A stretch of 64,000 nt of DNA from JAYZQT01 sp036136335 (GCA_036136335.1 JAYZQT010000007.1:62001-126000); one strand, 5' to 3'. Counted from the stretch's first letter, positions 35,410-45,033 are shown. Program-made: numbers and translations. Notes: generated from the sequence alone by a model not told the origin.

Positions 35410-36270
35410 TCATCGCGTACTGTTGGATAACCTGAGGAAACAAACAAATAACAAGGCGGTCGCAAACATTATCAAACTATATGTTGCTGCGGGTATTACC
35501 GTCGCACCCCCACCAAATAGCATTGTCGCGACTGCAATCGCCAGGGTTCCGTTCTGCAGACCGCATTCTAGAGAGATTGCTATTTTCTGCTTGGAGCCGG
35601 AAGCCAGAAAAGACCCCAGAATGTAAGCTATCGTCAGCATCACAACGTTCAGAACAAGAGTAACAGTGCCAGCCTGCGCGAAATAGGTGACGAAGTTATT
35701 TCTCTCCTGATAGATCGCTCCAAAAAGCACTAATGCAAAAAGGAAGGCGGAGAGCAGTCGCAAAACGGAATCAAAACGCTTCGCAACATTTGGGGTATAA
35801 AGCCTCACCAACAGACCGGTGACCACAGGCACAACCACAATCACGAAAATACCGACGGCAGTCTTGGTAACGGTGACGTCACCAAGGGCCTCCTGACCCA
35901 TTATCTGCGTATAGGCAAACACTACAATCAATGGAACGGTGAGGACCGAAAGCAGACTGATGACCGCAGTCAGTGAAATTGACAGGGCCACATCGCCGCG
36001 TGCGAACGAAGTCAACAAATTGGAAGTCACACCGCCTGGTGCAGCCGCAATGATCATCACCCCAAGAGCAATTTCTTTCGGAAGATCCCACAATGATATG
36101 ATTGCGAATGCAACTGCGGGCAAAATTATGATTTGCGAGAACGCGCCCAACGCAAAATCGCGTGGTCGCCGAAGAACTCGTGCGAAATCGTTAAATGTTA
36201 ATCCGAGCCCTAAGGTGAACATTATGAACGCAAGCGCTATCGGAAGAACAATGTTCGCAACAGATCCCAC
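35410..36270 (-). CDS. Bile acid:sodium symporter (BASS) family transporter
   Basis: A membrane protein of about 286 residues with nine to ten hydrophobic segments and the BASS-family signatures FTLGLGLTFNDFARVLRRPR, MIIAAAPGGVTSNLLTSFARG and ISLECGLQNGTLAIAVA. These take up organic anions (bile acids, pyruvate, pantothenate) with sodium. I favour the GTG at 36270, which has AAAAGGGG directly upstream; a GTG six codons earlier has a poorer site. It is transcribed away from the SDR gene. Substrate unknown, but an organic acid fits the surroundings. Confidence 0.88.
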   Translation of the reverse strand: MGSVANIVLPIALAFIMFTLGLGLTFNDFARVLRRPRDFALGAFSQIIILPAVAFAIISLWDLPKEIALGVMIIAAAPGGVTSNLLTSFARGDVALSISLTAVISLLSVLTVPLIVVFAYTQIMGQEALGDVTVTKTAVGIFVIVVVPVVTGLLVRLYTPNVAKRFDSVLRLLSAFLFALVLFGAIYQERNNFVTYFAQAGTVTLVLNVVMLTIAYILGSFLASGSKQKIAISLECGLQNGTLAIAVATMLFGGGATVIPAATYSLIMFATALLFVCFLRLSNSTR

Positions 36271-36490
36271 TACACACCCCTTTTGCACCTACCAGATTTT
36301 TGTTTTAACAGGTGCCCATTATTTTTTCATTAACGTCACAGCATCAAGTACAACGCAAGTCGCAAGTGGTCGCACAATCCCGTGACAAATGACTGGGCAG
36401 GTTTTTGACTGGTATACTGATGAATGTATGGACCATATTCTGGCAAACTAATGTGGGACTGATTGGTAGCACTCAAGTGGAAAGATCTGA

Positions 36491-37249
36491 ATGAAAAATG
36501 ACGCAAAAATTGCGCTTGTAACCGGCGGTGGTACGGGGATTGGTCGGGAGGCCGCTCTAGCGCTTCAAAAAAATCGGTACCATGTTGTTCTGGCCGGCCG
36601 ACGACTGCAACCTCTGGAGGATACCATCATGCTTGGCAGTAAGGGTGGTCCCGAAATGTTGGCGATCCCGACCGACATATCAAATGCGAATCAGGTACAG
36701 ATACTTTTCACCAGATTACATAGCTCCTTTAACCGCCTCGACCTGCTTTTCAACAACGCCGGCATTGGTACCCCGAATGTCGCAACCGAGGACCTGACAC
36801 TTGCAGACTGGCAGAAAACAGTCGATGTCAATTTGACCGGCGCCTTTCTTTGCGCGCAAGCAGCCATACAGATCATGAAGCAGCAGTCGCCTCAAGGTGG
36901 CAGAATCATAAACAATGGTTCGGTTTCCGCCCAAGTTCCCCGCCCCCATTCTGTGGCTTACACAGCGACGAAACATGCCATCACCGGTCTCACAAAGAGC
37001 ATCGCGTTGGATGGCAGGCGGCATGACATAGCATGCAGCCAGATCGATATTGGAAATGCAGACACAGCCATCGCGGCCCAAATGAAAATTGGGATGCCTC
37101 AAGCCAATGGGGAGAACTCCCCGGAACCAGTCATAGATCCAGCACACTGTGGTGAGATGGTGGCATATATTGCCGGGTTGCCGCTCGACACCAACGTATT
37201 GTTCATGACAGTCATGGCAACAAAAATGCCCTATGTCGGACGAGGGTAG
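36491..37249 (+). CDS. Short-chain dehydrogenase/reductase (SDR)
   Basis: A 252-residue classical SDR that oxidises or reduces a carbonyl/alcohol with NAD(P). Cofactor motif TGGGTGIG at 11-18 with GRR near 35, NNAG in LLFNNAGIGTP, the catalytic tyrosine and lysine Y157 and K161 in SVAYTATKHAITG, and INNGS carrying the catalytic serine. The arginine pair after beta-2 (AGRRLQ) suggests NADPH. It stands alone on its strand between the BASS transporter (divergent) and the arylsulfotransferase-like gene (convergent). The ribosome site GGAAAGA is weak. Confidence 0.92.
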   Translation: MKNDAKIALVTGGGTGIGREAALALQKNRYHVVLAGRRLQPLEDTIMLGSKGGPEMLAIPTDISNANQVQILFTRLHSSFNRLDLLFNNAGIGTPNVATEDLTLADWQKTVDVNLTGAFLCAQAAIQIMKQQSPQGGRIINNGSVSAQVPRPHSVAYTATKHAITGLTKSIALDGRRHDIACSQIDIGNADTAIAAQMKIGMPQANGENSPEPVIDPAHCGEMVAYIAGLPLDTNVLFMTVMATKMPYVGRG

Positions 37250-37668
37250 GCAGGCGGAATTTAAGAACTAGACATCAAAATCTGGCCGAGTTGCATAAAT
37301 GTCTCGTCCGGCCATCTACTTGGTTGGACATTCGTGGACAGGACTATGAATGGCCTGGCGTTGCCGGCACAGGTCTTGGCACACTCGGATCGGTCATTAC
37401 TGGCGTAGGCCCATTCAAACACGATGATGTCGCGGATCGACCACCCGAGATCTTTTACAGCAATATCGCTGTGCATGCGGGGTTGGATTATCCATCGCAT
37501 TTATTGTCACCAGTAATTCCCCCTTAAAATCCAACAAAACAGGGTCAACCTGCACCAGTCATTAGTCCTCCATTTGCCATGCATACAGGAAAACAGCGAT
37601 TTAATGTGGGGATGGTTAAATACCCTCTATCGACTCCTAATGACGTGTTCGACTTCCTATCAGCCCAT
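37250..37668. other. 419-base gap with unassigned short open frames
   Basis: Short open frames occur on both strands here, 37291-37527 (+) and 37261-37500 (-). Neither has a ribosome site at usable distance and neither encodes a recognised family. The plus frame contains QDYEWPGVAGTGLGTLGS and PPEIFYSNIAVHAGLDYPSH, which looks somewhat protein-like, so a gene remnant is possible. I see no tRNA, terminator or repeat. Confidence 0.3.
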
Positions 37669-38742
37669 CTACTCGCCTGCTCCCAGCCAGCCCACAACTT
37701 CCGAGGAGTTGGCACGATATCGGTAAGAACGAAAAATCGTTGATTGATCCCCAGTCGACATACCAGCGGTTTCATGACTGGTAAAAGGTGAAATATACTC
37801 CCAGACAATATCCCCACTGGGTGTAACTTCAAATATTCTGCCCCACAGGCCTTCGCATATAAGGGTGTTCCCATTCCATAACCGCTGGCATCCTGAAATA
37901 TAGTGACTGTCGAACGTATGGCTTGGGTTTCCGATGTATTCCCATACAGTTTTATCTGTCGTCGGATCCCATTCAATTATTTTTGAACCTCGAGGCACCT
38001 GAGCATTCCGGTTGGCGAAGACCAAATAGTTTCCGTTTTCAAGAGGTTGAAAGTCGTGGGGTCCTCCCCAATCTGGCTCATGGCGCTCGTAAATCAGGTT
38101 TCCCGAAACTTTGTCGATTACACCCACCCAATCGAGAAACCGGCAGCATATTCCGACCCTGTCTTCACCGATCGGAACAATTGTATTGGAATGCCCGAAT
38201 TCGTGACGTGTTTTCGTATGTATAAGTGGATAATCCTCAATATTGAGATTTTCCCAGATACGCCATTCCCAGACCAACTCACCTTCAGAATCAACCTCTC
38301 GAAGATAGTCTCCCCAAATACCGCCTGCTGAGTGTTCGCTCCCCGGTGTTCCACCTTTCACCCGACGGGCTGCATCGTCCGGCATCAGTTCCCAGGACAG
38401 GTACATCAGGTTTCCATTTTCCAGCCTGTGAAAGTCGTGATGCTGGAATTCATCACGATGCTCCCATACCACTGCACCTTTCCAATCAACTTCCTGAAGC
38501 AAACCACCTCTGGCATGCATGCCTTCTGGACCCTCACCATCCGTTGTGGATACAAGCAGATTGCCATTGGGCTGAAGTTTGCCATAATTTCCGGGCGGCC
38601 CGGGCAGATCCCATTGATGTGCGACGTGCCCATCCATGTCGATCAAATATGCGGAACGCTGCAACAGGGGCACGAAAAGTGTGTAGCCTCTGGCAACCCT
38701 GTCGCGATCGTGCTGAATTACACCGCGTTGGGTATATCGCAT
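37669..38742 (-). CDS. Arylsulfotransferase-like (ASST) beta-propeller protein
   Basis: A 357-residue propeller protein of the arylsulfotransferase type. Repeats of PNGN/ENGN turns occur (KLQPNGNLLVST, HRLENGNLMYLS, QPLENGNYLVF, LWNGNTLICEG), and histidines sit where ASST has them: FQHHDFHRLENGN, FGHSNTIVPIG and GGPHDFQPLENGN, with an arginine in GICCRFLDWVG. ASST moves sulfate from one phenol to another through a sulfohistidine. No signal peptide is seen, although E. coli-type ASST is periplasmic, so substrate and place differ or the function has changed. It is a relative of the gene at 52.3 kb. Confidence in the fold is higher than in the enzyme activity. Confidence 0.78.
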   Translation of the reverse strand: MRYTQRGVIQHDRDRVARGYTLFVPLLQRSAYLIDMDGHVAHQWDLPGPPGNYGKLQPNGNLLVSTTDGEGPEGMHARGGLLQEVDWKGAVVWEHRDEFQHHDFHRLENGNLMYLSWELMPDDAARRVKGGTPGSEHSAGGIWGDYLREVDSEGELVWEWRIWENLNIEDYPLIHTKTRHEFGHSNTIVPIGEDRVGICCRFLDWVGVIDKVSGNLIYERHEPDWGGPHDFQPLENGNYLVFANRNAQVPRGSKIIEWDPTTDKTVWEYIGNPSHTFDSHYISGCQRLWNGNTLICEGLWGRIFEVTPSGDIVWEYISPFTSHETAGMSTGDQSTIFRSYRYRANSSEVVGWLGAGE

Positions 38743-38884
38743 GGTCTCGTCCCTTCATTAAAAAATTCAACATCCTGCGGGTATTCTATCGGCCCATGCA
38801 CTCTGCGAACACAAAATTAACATCTGGACTGGGGAACGCACATACGAAACACTGTTTTCCGAACGGTTTCCGGGATAGTTCGAA

Positions 38885-39673
38885 GTGTTGGAAGTCTCGC
38901 GTCATATTTTTCGTAATATAACAGGCCGACGTTTCATTTTTATCCTGTTTTTAGGTGCATTAAATCTGGCCCCCCAGAATTCTTCTAACGCGGACGGTAT
39001 CCGCAGCGTCACCTATACAGGAAACGGACAGAACCTTACTGGATACCTCTGCTATCCCCCAGGTCAGGGTCCCTTTGCGGCTGTGGTTTTCAATCATGGT
39101 GGTCTGGGACATATCGTCAGAGGTTCACCACAGGCAACATGCAAAATAATTGCTGCATCGGGGTTCATCGGGTTCTGCCCATTACGTCGCAAAACACGAA
39201 CGATGAAGGGTCATCTGGATGATGTCATGCAGGCGCTCAGGTTTCTAAAAAAACTGAAACTTGTAAATCGGGATCGTGTCGCAATGATTGGCTTTTCACG
39301 TGGCGGGCTCCTTACCCTGATGGCAGCGCGACGAGACCCGAAAATCAAAGCCCTCGTGCTAATGGCAAGCGCAACGGGGCGCGGTCACCTGATCACCGAG
39401 CTCAGCCACGCGAGCAGAATTACAGCGCCAGTATTAATTCTGGTTGCGGAAAACGACACCGGCTCAAAGCGTACCATGGGGCAAAACCTGGTACGCGCAA
39501 GCAAAACCATCAATCAGGCCATAGTAGCTTCAGGTGGCGATGCGACGTTAATAATTTACCCGCCCTTCGGTCCCATGAATCATTCAGGGGTAAGAAGGTC
39601 CGGCCACATGATGTTTTTTCGGCCAGGATCCTACTGGATTGACGTTACCGGTTTTCTAAAAAAACACCTATGA
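38885..39673 (+). CDS. Secreted alpha/beta hydrolase (dienelactone-hydrolase-like)
   Basis: A 262-residue hydrolase with a likely signal peptide: basic residues, the hydrophobic run FIFILFLGALNLA, and a possible cleavage after SSNADG-type residues near 37. The catalytic triad is S138 in GFSRGG, D191 in LVAENDTG and H241 in RRSGHMMFF. FNHGG provides the oxyanion hole. Start is GTG at 38885. The end overlaps the thermonuclease start in ATGA, so both are made together and probably function outside the inner membrane. Esterase or lactone hydrolase; substrate unknown. Confidence 0.85.
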   Translation: MLEVSRHIFRNITGRRFIFILFLGALNLAPQNSSNADGIRSVTYTGNGQNLTGYLCYPPGQGPFAAVVFNHGGLGHIVRGSPQATCKIIAASGFIGFCPLRRKTRTMKGHLDDVMQALRFLKKLKLVNRDRVAMIGFSRGGLLTLMAARRDPKIKALVLMASATGRGHLITELSHASRITAPVLILVAENDTGSKRTMGQNLVRASKTINQAIVASGGDATLIIYPPFGPMNHSGVRRSGHMMFFRPGSYWIDVTGFLKKHL

Positions 39674-40245
39674 TGGATAACGATCAATCTGCTGCAGAAA
39701 GGTTTCTTAAAATCTGCCACCCGATCGACACCATCGTCATTGGTTTCCTGCGAAGTGCCCGAATTGGAATTCTGCTGCTTGGTGTTTTCTTAACTGCCGT
39801 ATCTTGCGTCAGCAGCCGTGGAAAGGCGGGTGTGATTACCGGAATTGCAACCGTGATAGACGGGGACACTATCAGGGTGCAGGGTCGAACCATTCGCTTT
39901 CACGGCATGGATGCACCGGAACGTAATCAGCGATGCAGGCGAGGCAAGACACGTTATCGCTGCGGACGGACAGCAACCAAGGCGCTCGCTAGAAAAATCA
40001 ACCGGAGAACGGTCCGCTGCGCGTCCCAAAACCACGACCGCTACAACCGGATCATAGCTGTTTGCCGTGCAGGTGGAGCAAATCTGAACGCCTGGATGGT
40101 GTTGCGCGGCCATGCCGTCGCCTACCGACGATACTCGCTTGACTATATACCCGCGGAACACGAAGCACGATCTGAAGGACGAGGGATCTGGGCAGGCGAA
40201 TTCATATTTCCATGGAATTGGCGGCGAGGTAAACGTCTGGACTAG
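39670..40245 (+). CDS. Thermonuclease (SNase) family protein, membrane-anchored or lipoprotein
   Basis: A 191-residue staphylococcal-nuclease-like protein. The OB-fold motifs are VIDGDTIRVQGRTIRFHGMD with catalytic R76, E84 in DAPERNQ and R127 in HDRYNRIIAV, which correspond to R35, E43 and R87 of the S. aureus enzyme. The N-terminal hydrophobic segment IGILLLGVFLTAVSC followed by Cys at 46 could be a lipobox (AVSC, not the best consensus). It cleaves DNA or RNA, probably in the periplasm, for nutrient salvage or defence. Coupled to the hydrolase upstream. Confidence 0.9.
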   Translation: MMDNDQSAAERFLKICHPIDTIVIGFLRSARIGILLLGVFLTAVSCVSSRGKAGVITGIATVIDGDTIRVQGRTIRFHGMDAPERNQRCRRGKTRYRCGRTATKALARKINRRTVRCASQNHDRYNRIIAVCRAGGANLNAWMVLRGHAVAYRRYSLDYIPAEHEARSEGRGIWAGEFIFPWNWRRGKRLD

Positions 40246-40416
40246 CGACCATATACATCTAACTTTGTAAAATTCCGGGATGATGTGACCCCAAAGAGCC
40301 AAGAGGAATGCCGCAATTGTTCTTCAAATAGCCTCTTTAGGATCACATTTGAGCCTAATTTTCATATTTTATTACGGGTTCTCTGAAGCTAAATCTACAT
40401 CAAGGAGTCCCGCACT

Positions 40417-40824
40417 ATGTTAATGCCACTCATTGGATTTCTCGCCTTTTCAGGAGCTGTTTCCATCACAGATTTCACAGAAATTGAGTCGTCTCAATTA
40501 TCTCGAAACACTGCCCCAATTAGCTCAGCTACTGCCACCTCTTCCAACCCGTCAAGCCGGGGACCAAAGTCTCAGGCGGTCGGCCGTATTAAAACAACAG
40601 CGGTTATCCGTACATCCGATCGCGCGCACGAAATTCAAACGTCCCGGCCACACACCGCCCAGGATAACGCAGGACTGAATTTGCAAAAAACACTGGCCTC
40701 CATAGAAAAAGGTGACACGGGAACACCCGTTATTGCGACACCGACGGTACCTCTGGAAACCCAGAAAACCTATTTTGTTGGAAACGAACCGGGTGCCGAG
40801 CCCGAAAGTGCATGGATGAAATAA
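40417..40824 (+). CDS. Small hypothetical, possibly secreted protein
   Basis: A 135-residue protein with no recognised family. The ATG is preceded by AAGGAG at a good distance, which is the main support. The first 16 residues (MLMPLIGFLAFSGAVS) are a short hydrophobic stretch that could be a weak signal peptide. The rest is rich in Ser, Thr, Pro and Ala and should be disordered. It lies 171 bases after the thermonuclease on the same strand. It may be an exported linker-like protein, or not a gene at all. Confidence 0.5.
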   Translation: MLMPLIGFLAFSGAVSITDFTEIESSQLSRNTAPISSATATSSNPSSRGPKSQAVGRIKTTAVIRTSDRAHEIQTSRPHTAQDNAGLNLQKTLASIEKGDTGTPVIATPTVPLETQKTYFVGNEPGAEPESAWMK

Positions 40825-41181
40825 TCAGTATCTTTATGACAATTCTCGTACCTTATTAAGATATACGTTTCGAGTAATTCGTCGCTCCCAATCCCCTAAT
40901 AAATCTGGTCTTTCACTGGCCCGCGGCTTCAAAGCAGTAATGTCGCGGGCCAAATTGGCCTAATTTGAATATTCATTCAGCCGATTCCACTGCGTTATCT
41001 TGTACTTTAATGTATTGACCGAATATCGTCCGCGTTACCCGCACATGTTCCAAATTTCAACAAGGGTGTGAGGCAGGTGTGTTGTTTCCTAACGCCCCTC
41101 AATGTGTTTAAGTTTTATTTTGCTATCCAAGCATTGAATTGGTTTGGCGCCTTTACTGCCAAATTCTGAAGGGCGAATGCC
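40825..41181. other. Gap with nested inverted repeats
   Basis: No gene is seen. A nine-base perfect inverted repeat, TGGCCCGCG at 40917-40925 and CGCGGGCCA at 40944-40952, encloses an 18-base loop that itself begins GCTT-ca-AAGC. Directly after comes CAAATT-ggcct-AATTTG. The first could end transcription of the small gene upstream, but no T-run follows. The rest is AT-rich leader to the monooxygenase gene, which has GAAGGG before its ATG. Confidence 0.4.
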
Positions 41182-42393
41182 ATGAGCGGTAATCAGGTCC
41201 AGACTAACGAAAACCCACGTGACATCCCAGCAGCCTCCGAACTGGTGGCTCGTGCGGGCAGTCTGGCGCCGGCGCTTAGGAAGAGAGCGGAACAGACTGA
41301 ACGGGATCGCAATATTCCACGGGAAACTATAGAGGAATATCTGGATACGGGACTGATACACACCATACAACCGACGAGGTGGGGTGGTTACGAGTTTGAC
41401 CACGAGGTGGCATTCAACATTGCAATTGAGCTAGGAAAGTCTACCTGCGGCTCGTCTGCCTGGTGTTTAAATTATCTCAGTGACCACGCTGGTATGCTTG
41501 CACACTTTCCTGAAGAAGCGCAGCACGATGTTTGGAGCCGGGACAACAAGGCATGCATCGCGACATCCGCTGCCCCCAGTGGCAAGGTGGAAGCAACGTC
41601 GGGTGGCTACCAACTGAACGGTAAATGGTCATGGTGCAGTGGCTTGCGCCATTCTCAATGGATAATGATCGGTGGGCTCGCTTTTTCCGAGGGAGATGGT
41701 CATCCGGACATGCGGCTGTTTCTAATACCGGTGGGACAGCTAAAACAGAGCGACACATGGTATTCAGCCGGCCTTCGTGGATCAGGATCCAACACCTGTA
41801 TTGTTGAAAATATATTTGTTCCAGAGCACCGGAGCGTTTCGTTTTCCACCCTGCGGGATGCTCATTCACCGGGTTCTGAAATTAACAGGAACCCGATATA
41901 TCGGACCCCGTTCCTAGCCGTACACACCTATGCGCTCCTTGGTCCGGCACTTGGCATCGCCCGAGGAGGATATGATGATTTTGTTTCCTGGACAAAAGAA
42001 CGGTTTCTTACATACACCCAACTAGCGATCGCCCAGCATGTGCCTGTTCAGATATCGATCGCGGAGATAGCCGCCCAGATAGATACCGCGGAATTGCTGG
42101 CGCGGCGCTGTTTTGAGATAGCGCGCTCGGATTACACTGGCATGAACATGGAAACACGTATTTTACTTCGAAGAGACTGGACGTACGCGATGCGCCAGCT
42201 AAGAACAGCAATGGATTCGCTTATAAAAATTAGCGGATCGAGCGGTCTGTTGGATAATAACTCCGTACAAAGAGCCTGGCGGGATGTTCACGCTATTTCG
42301 TCACATGTCGTGATGGCTTGGGACGTGCCGGCAGAAAATTTCGGGCGCACCGAGCTGGGGCTTGGCAGAAACGAGGCTTACCCTGCATATTAA
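41182..42393 (+). CDS. Acyl-CoA-dehydrogenase-fold flavin-dependent monooxygenase
   Basis: A 403-residue protein of the group-D flavin monooxygenase/acyl-CoA dehydrogenase fold, like HsaA, HpaB-type oxygenases and indole-3-acetate monooxygenases. The family start is RAGSLAPALRKRAEQTERDRNIP, then TCGSSAWCLNYLSDHAGML, NGKWSWCSGLRHSQWIMIGG, FVPEHRS and ISGSSGLLDNNSVQRAWRDV. It lacks the acyl-CoA dehydrogenase catalytic glutamate region, favouring reduced-flavin-dependent hydroxylation of an aromatic compound. A separate flavin reductase would be needed; none is identified nearby. It stands alone before the amide transport operon. Confidence 0.85.
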   Translation: MSGNQVQTNENPRDIPAASELVARAGSLAPALRKRAEQTERDRNIPRETIEEYLDTGLIHTIQPTRWGGYEFDHEVAFNIAIELGKSTCGSSAWCLNYLSDHAGMLAHFPEEAQHDVWSRDNKACIATSAAPSGKVEATSGGYQLNGKWSWCSGLRHSQWIMIGGLAFSEGDGHPDMRLFLIPVGQLKQSDTWYSAGLRGSGSNTCIVENIFVPEHRSVSFSTLRDAHSPGSEINRNPIYRTPFLAVHTYALLGPALGIARGGYDDFVSWTKERFLTYTQLAIAQHVPVQISIAEIAAQIDTAELLARRCFEIARSDYTGMNMETRILLRRDWTYAMRQLRTAMDSLIKISGSSGLLDNNSVQRAWRDVHAISSHVVMAWDVPAENFGRTELGLGRNEAYPAY

Positions 42394-42902
42394 TCCGTCA
42401 CCCAAAATAGAGCCTGGATCGAAGATAGCCCAATCCAGTGGGACAGCACAGGTCCTTTGGACAAAACTTCTAGCGCGTTTTGTTAACGGTACATGGCATT
42501 TCTAGTGTGGCGAACCAAAAACCCTGACAACAGGTTCAAACCTCATTGATTTTAGTTAGGGTCTCAGCAAGCGAAAGGACCCGGGCAAAACCGCGCCGTA
42601 AGGTTTTTAATTCTGCGTCATGCAGCTCTTGATTGTTGGTCGAATTCAGATTGCTGCCGAAGGTACTACGAATGGTTGACTTTTCAACAGCTCACACCCG
42701 CCAGAATTAGTCGGGACAAGGGGTCCGAATTGTAAAACTTGCGTGTAATGACACCACACGAGATCGCTTTCCTGGTCCTCTTGCCTAAACAATGGGACGT
42801 TGATAGCGTTTACGAGTGTAGGTTTTGTACCTGCAATGAAAACCGGTGCCACCGCGGTGCATCAGATAGCCTCACCGTCGGCTAAATAGGGGAGATCATT
42901 TA
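42394..42902. other. 509-base leader before the amide transporter operon
   Basis: No gene is supported here; frames are short and lack ribosome sites. The palindrome CACCGCGGTG lies at 42850-42859, about 45 bases before the operon start, where an operator could sit. GGGGAG before the ATG at 42903 is the ribosome site. A T-loop-like string GGTTCAAACC near 42530 does not fold as tRNA. Confidence 0.4.
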
Positions 42903-44141
42903 ATGACTATCAATCGGAGAAAATTTGTTAAATCTACAATCGCAGGTGCAGCTGTCGCGTCTGTTGGTCCTTTTTTCTGGCCGAAGGGGGCAACAGCCGC
43001 AAACACGGTAAAAGTCGGGGCTATTTATGATCTCTCCGGGTTCCTGCAGGGGTTTGGGAAAAATCAGTGGCGATGTGCAAAAATGGCTATTGACCAGATC
43101 AATGCAGAGGGAGGTCTTCTGGGTAAAAAACTTGAGGTCAAACTCTACGATTCCCAATCGCAAATGCAGTACTACAATCAATTCGCCAACCAGATGGCGT
43201 TGCGCGATCGGGTCGCAGTCGTACAGGGCGGGCTTACCAGTTCATCACGCGAAGTCATCAGGCCGATATTGCACAAACTCAAAACTCTCTACATCTATAA
43301 TACTAACTACGAAGGCGGCGTCTGCGACCGAAACTTCTTTTCCACGGGCTCTACGCCAGGCGGCTATTGTGATTTATTGGTCGGCGAGGCAATGAAACGG
43401 TGGGGCAAGAAGGTCTATATTATGGCCGCGGACTACAATTATGGCCAGATAACGGCCAAGTGGATTCGCAAGGCTGCCGCGGACAACGGCGGTAAAGTTG
43501 TTGGCGAAGAATTCTTTCCACTCGACGTTAACCAGTTCGGACCAACAATCAGTAAAATCCAGGCTGCAAAACCGGATTTCGTAATGAATGTCTTTGTAGG
43601 ACCGGCTCACGGTTCGTTCTACGGTCAATGGGCAGCTGCGGGAATGAACAAAAATATACCCATGGTCTCTACAACATTCGGCCAATCGGGTGAGGTCATA
43701 TCCATGCCTCCAGAAGTCGCAAACGGGATTCTAGTGGCGGGGTCGTATTTACAAGATCTCGACAATCCCTTTAACAAGAAATGGCTTGCAGAATTCCGCA
43801 AACGTAACGGAACAAAATACGGTTACCTTATGGATGTGCCCCCCAAGGACTGGTACGGTTGGACGTTATGGGGCGAAGCGGTGAAGAAAGCGGGCTCGTT
43901 CGATCGAGACAAGGTTATTGAGGCTATGGAGTCCGGCCTGAAAATCGATGGCCCTGGTGGACCCATAAAGATGGATGCGAAAACCCATCATTGCCACATG
44001 GACATGTACCTGGCCCAAGCAAAAGATGGAAAATTTGATATTTTCCGCAAAGTCGCAAACGTTCCGCCGACGAACACAGGTAACCAGTGTGACCTGATTG
44101 CCAATCCAGGCACCAATACCATGTTCATGCCAAAGATCTGA
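42903..44141 (+). CDS. Urea/amide-type ABC transporter substrate-binding protein
   Basis: A 412-residue periplasmic binding protein. The N-terminus NRRKFVKSTIAGAAVA is a twin-arginine-type signal (residues 4-20), so it is probably exported folded. The mature part begins ANTVKVGAIYDLSG, and YNTNYEGGVCDRNFFSTG corresponds to the region around the ligand in UrtA/AmiC-like members. It delivers ligand to the two permeases and ATPases downstream. The amidase at the operon's end suggests an amide as cargo; urea or branched amino acids are alternatives. Confidence 0.9.
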   Translation: MTINRRKFVKSTIAGAAVASVGPFFWPKGATAANTVKVGAIYDLSGFLQGFGKNQWRCAKMAIDQINAEGGLLGKKLEVKLYDSQSQMQYYNQFANQMALRDRVAVVQGGLTSSSREVIRPILHKLKTLYIYNTNYEGGVCDRNFFSTGSTPGGYCDLLVGEAMKRWGKKVYIMAADYNYGQITAKWIRKAAADNGGKVVGEEFFPLDVNQFGPTISKIQAAKPDFVMNVFVGPAHGSFYGQWAAAGMNKNIPMVSTTFGQSGEVISMPPEVANGILVAGSYLQDLDNPFNKKWLAEFRKRNGTKYGYLMDVPPKDWYGWTLWGEAVKKAGSFDRDKVIEAMESGLKIDGPGGPIKMDAKTHHCHMDMYLAQAKDGKFDIFRKVANVPPTNTGNQCDLIANPGTNTMFMPKI

Positions 44142-44166
44142 TGAAACCAACCACGCTATCAAATAG

Positions 44167-45033
44167 ATGGATCTAGCGTTCGTCGTACTTATCCAGATCC
44201 TTTATGCAATAGCCAGTCTTGCGCTTATCAGCGTTGGGCTGGCTATTATTTTTGGCATGATGGGAGTGATAAATTTCGCCCATGGAGAGTTCCTCATGAT
44301 GGGTGGCTATGCCTTCGTTCTCTCGGTGGGCGCGGGTGTCAATTTCTGGATCGCAATGCTTGTTGTCGCGCCCGTAACCGTCGGAATTATTGGAGTAATT
44401 ATCGAACGCCTTATTATCCGTCATCTTTACGGGCGGATCATGGAGACGGTTCTTGCTACCTGGGGGCTCAGCCTTTTCCTCATCGGGCTCGCCGCGACCG
44501 TACTCGGTTACCATCAAAAAGGTGTGGCACCCCCGTTTGGTAATATAGAGATTGGAACCTATCGGGAAGGCGGCTACACCTTTTTTGTAATCGGCATCAC
44601 AATACTGCTGCTCATAATTGCGTATGCGGGGCTTAAATACACCAAATTTGGATTGATAGCCCGAGGCACAATGCAGAATGCGCAAATGTCGTCTGCATTA
44701 GGTGCCAGCGTAAACAGAATTTACGCAGTGACATTCGGCGTTGGCGCGGCTCTGAGCGGGCTTGCCGGAGCGGTTCTTGCACCGATTGCCGGTGTGCTGC
44801 CGGACATTGGTGTCACTTATGTGATTAAGGCGTTCATTACGGTAATCGGTGGCGGTGCGGTGGCGCTTTCCGGAACCGGCGCAGCGTCCATTCTCTTCGG
44901 CGCAGTGAACCAGGCCGTTACATTTTTGAGCCGACCCGTTGTCGGCGAGGTGGCATTGCTGGTAGTCGCAATAATTCTTCTCCGTCTGCTTCCGAATGGC
45001 ATTACAGGTAAATTTTTTAGGAAGAGTCTGTGA
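44167..45033 (+). CDS. Branched-chain-amino-acid/amide-type ABC permease, LivH-like
   Basis: A 288-residue inner-membrane permease with about eight membrane segments and LivH/UrtB-type motifs GVINFAHGEFLMMGGYA near residue 35, GLIARGTMQNAQMSSALGAS and GAALSGLAGAVLAPI. It starts 26 bases after the binding-protein stop and its stop overlaps the LivM-like start in GTGA. It forms the channel with the next protein. Confidence 0.93.
   Translation: MDLAFVVLIQILYAIASLALISVGLAIIFGMMGVINFAHGEFLMMGGYAFVLSVGAGVNFWIAMLVVAPVTVGIIGVIIERLIIRHLYGRIMETVLATWGLSLFLIGLAATVLGYHQKGVAPPFGNIEIGTYREGGYTFFVIGITILLLIIAYAGLKYTKFGLIARGTMQNAQMSSALGASVNRIYAVTFGVGAALSGLAGAVLAPIAGVLPDIGVTYVIKAFITVIGGGAVALSGTGAASILFGAVNQAVTFLSRPVVGEVALLVVAIILLRLLPNGITGKFFRKSL

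Noticed and set aside
42520..42545. tRNA T-arm-like string GGTTCAAACC
   Set aside because: Flanking bases do not form a T-stem or acceptor stem and no anticodon arm is found upstream.
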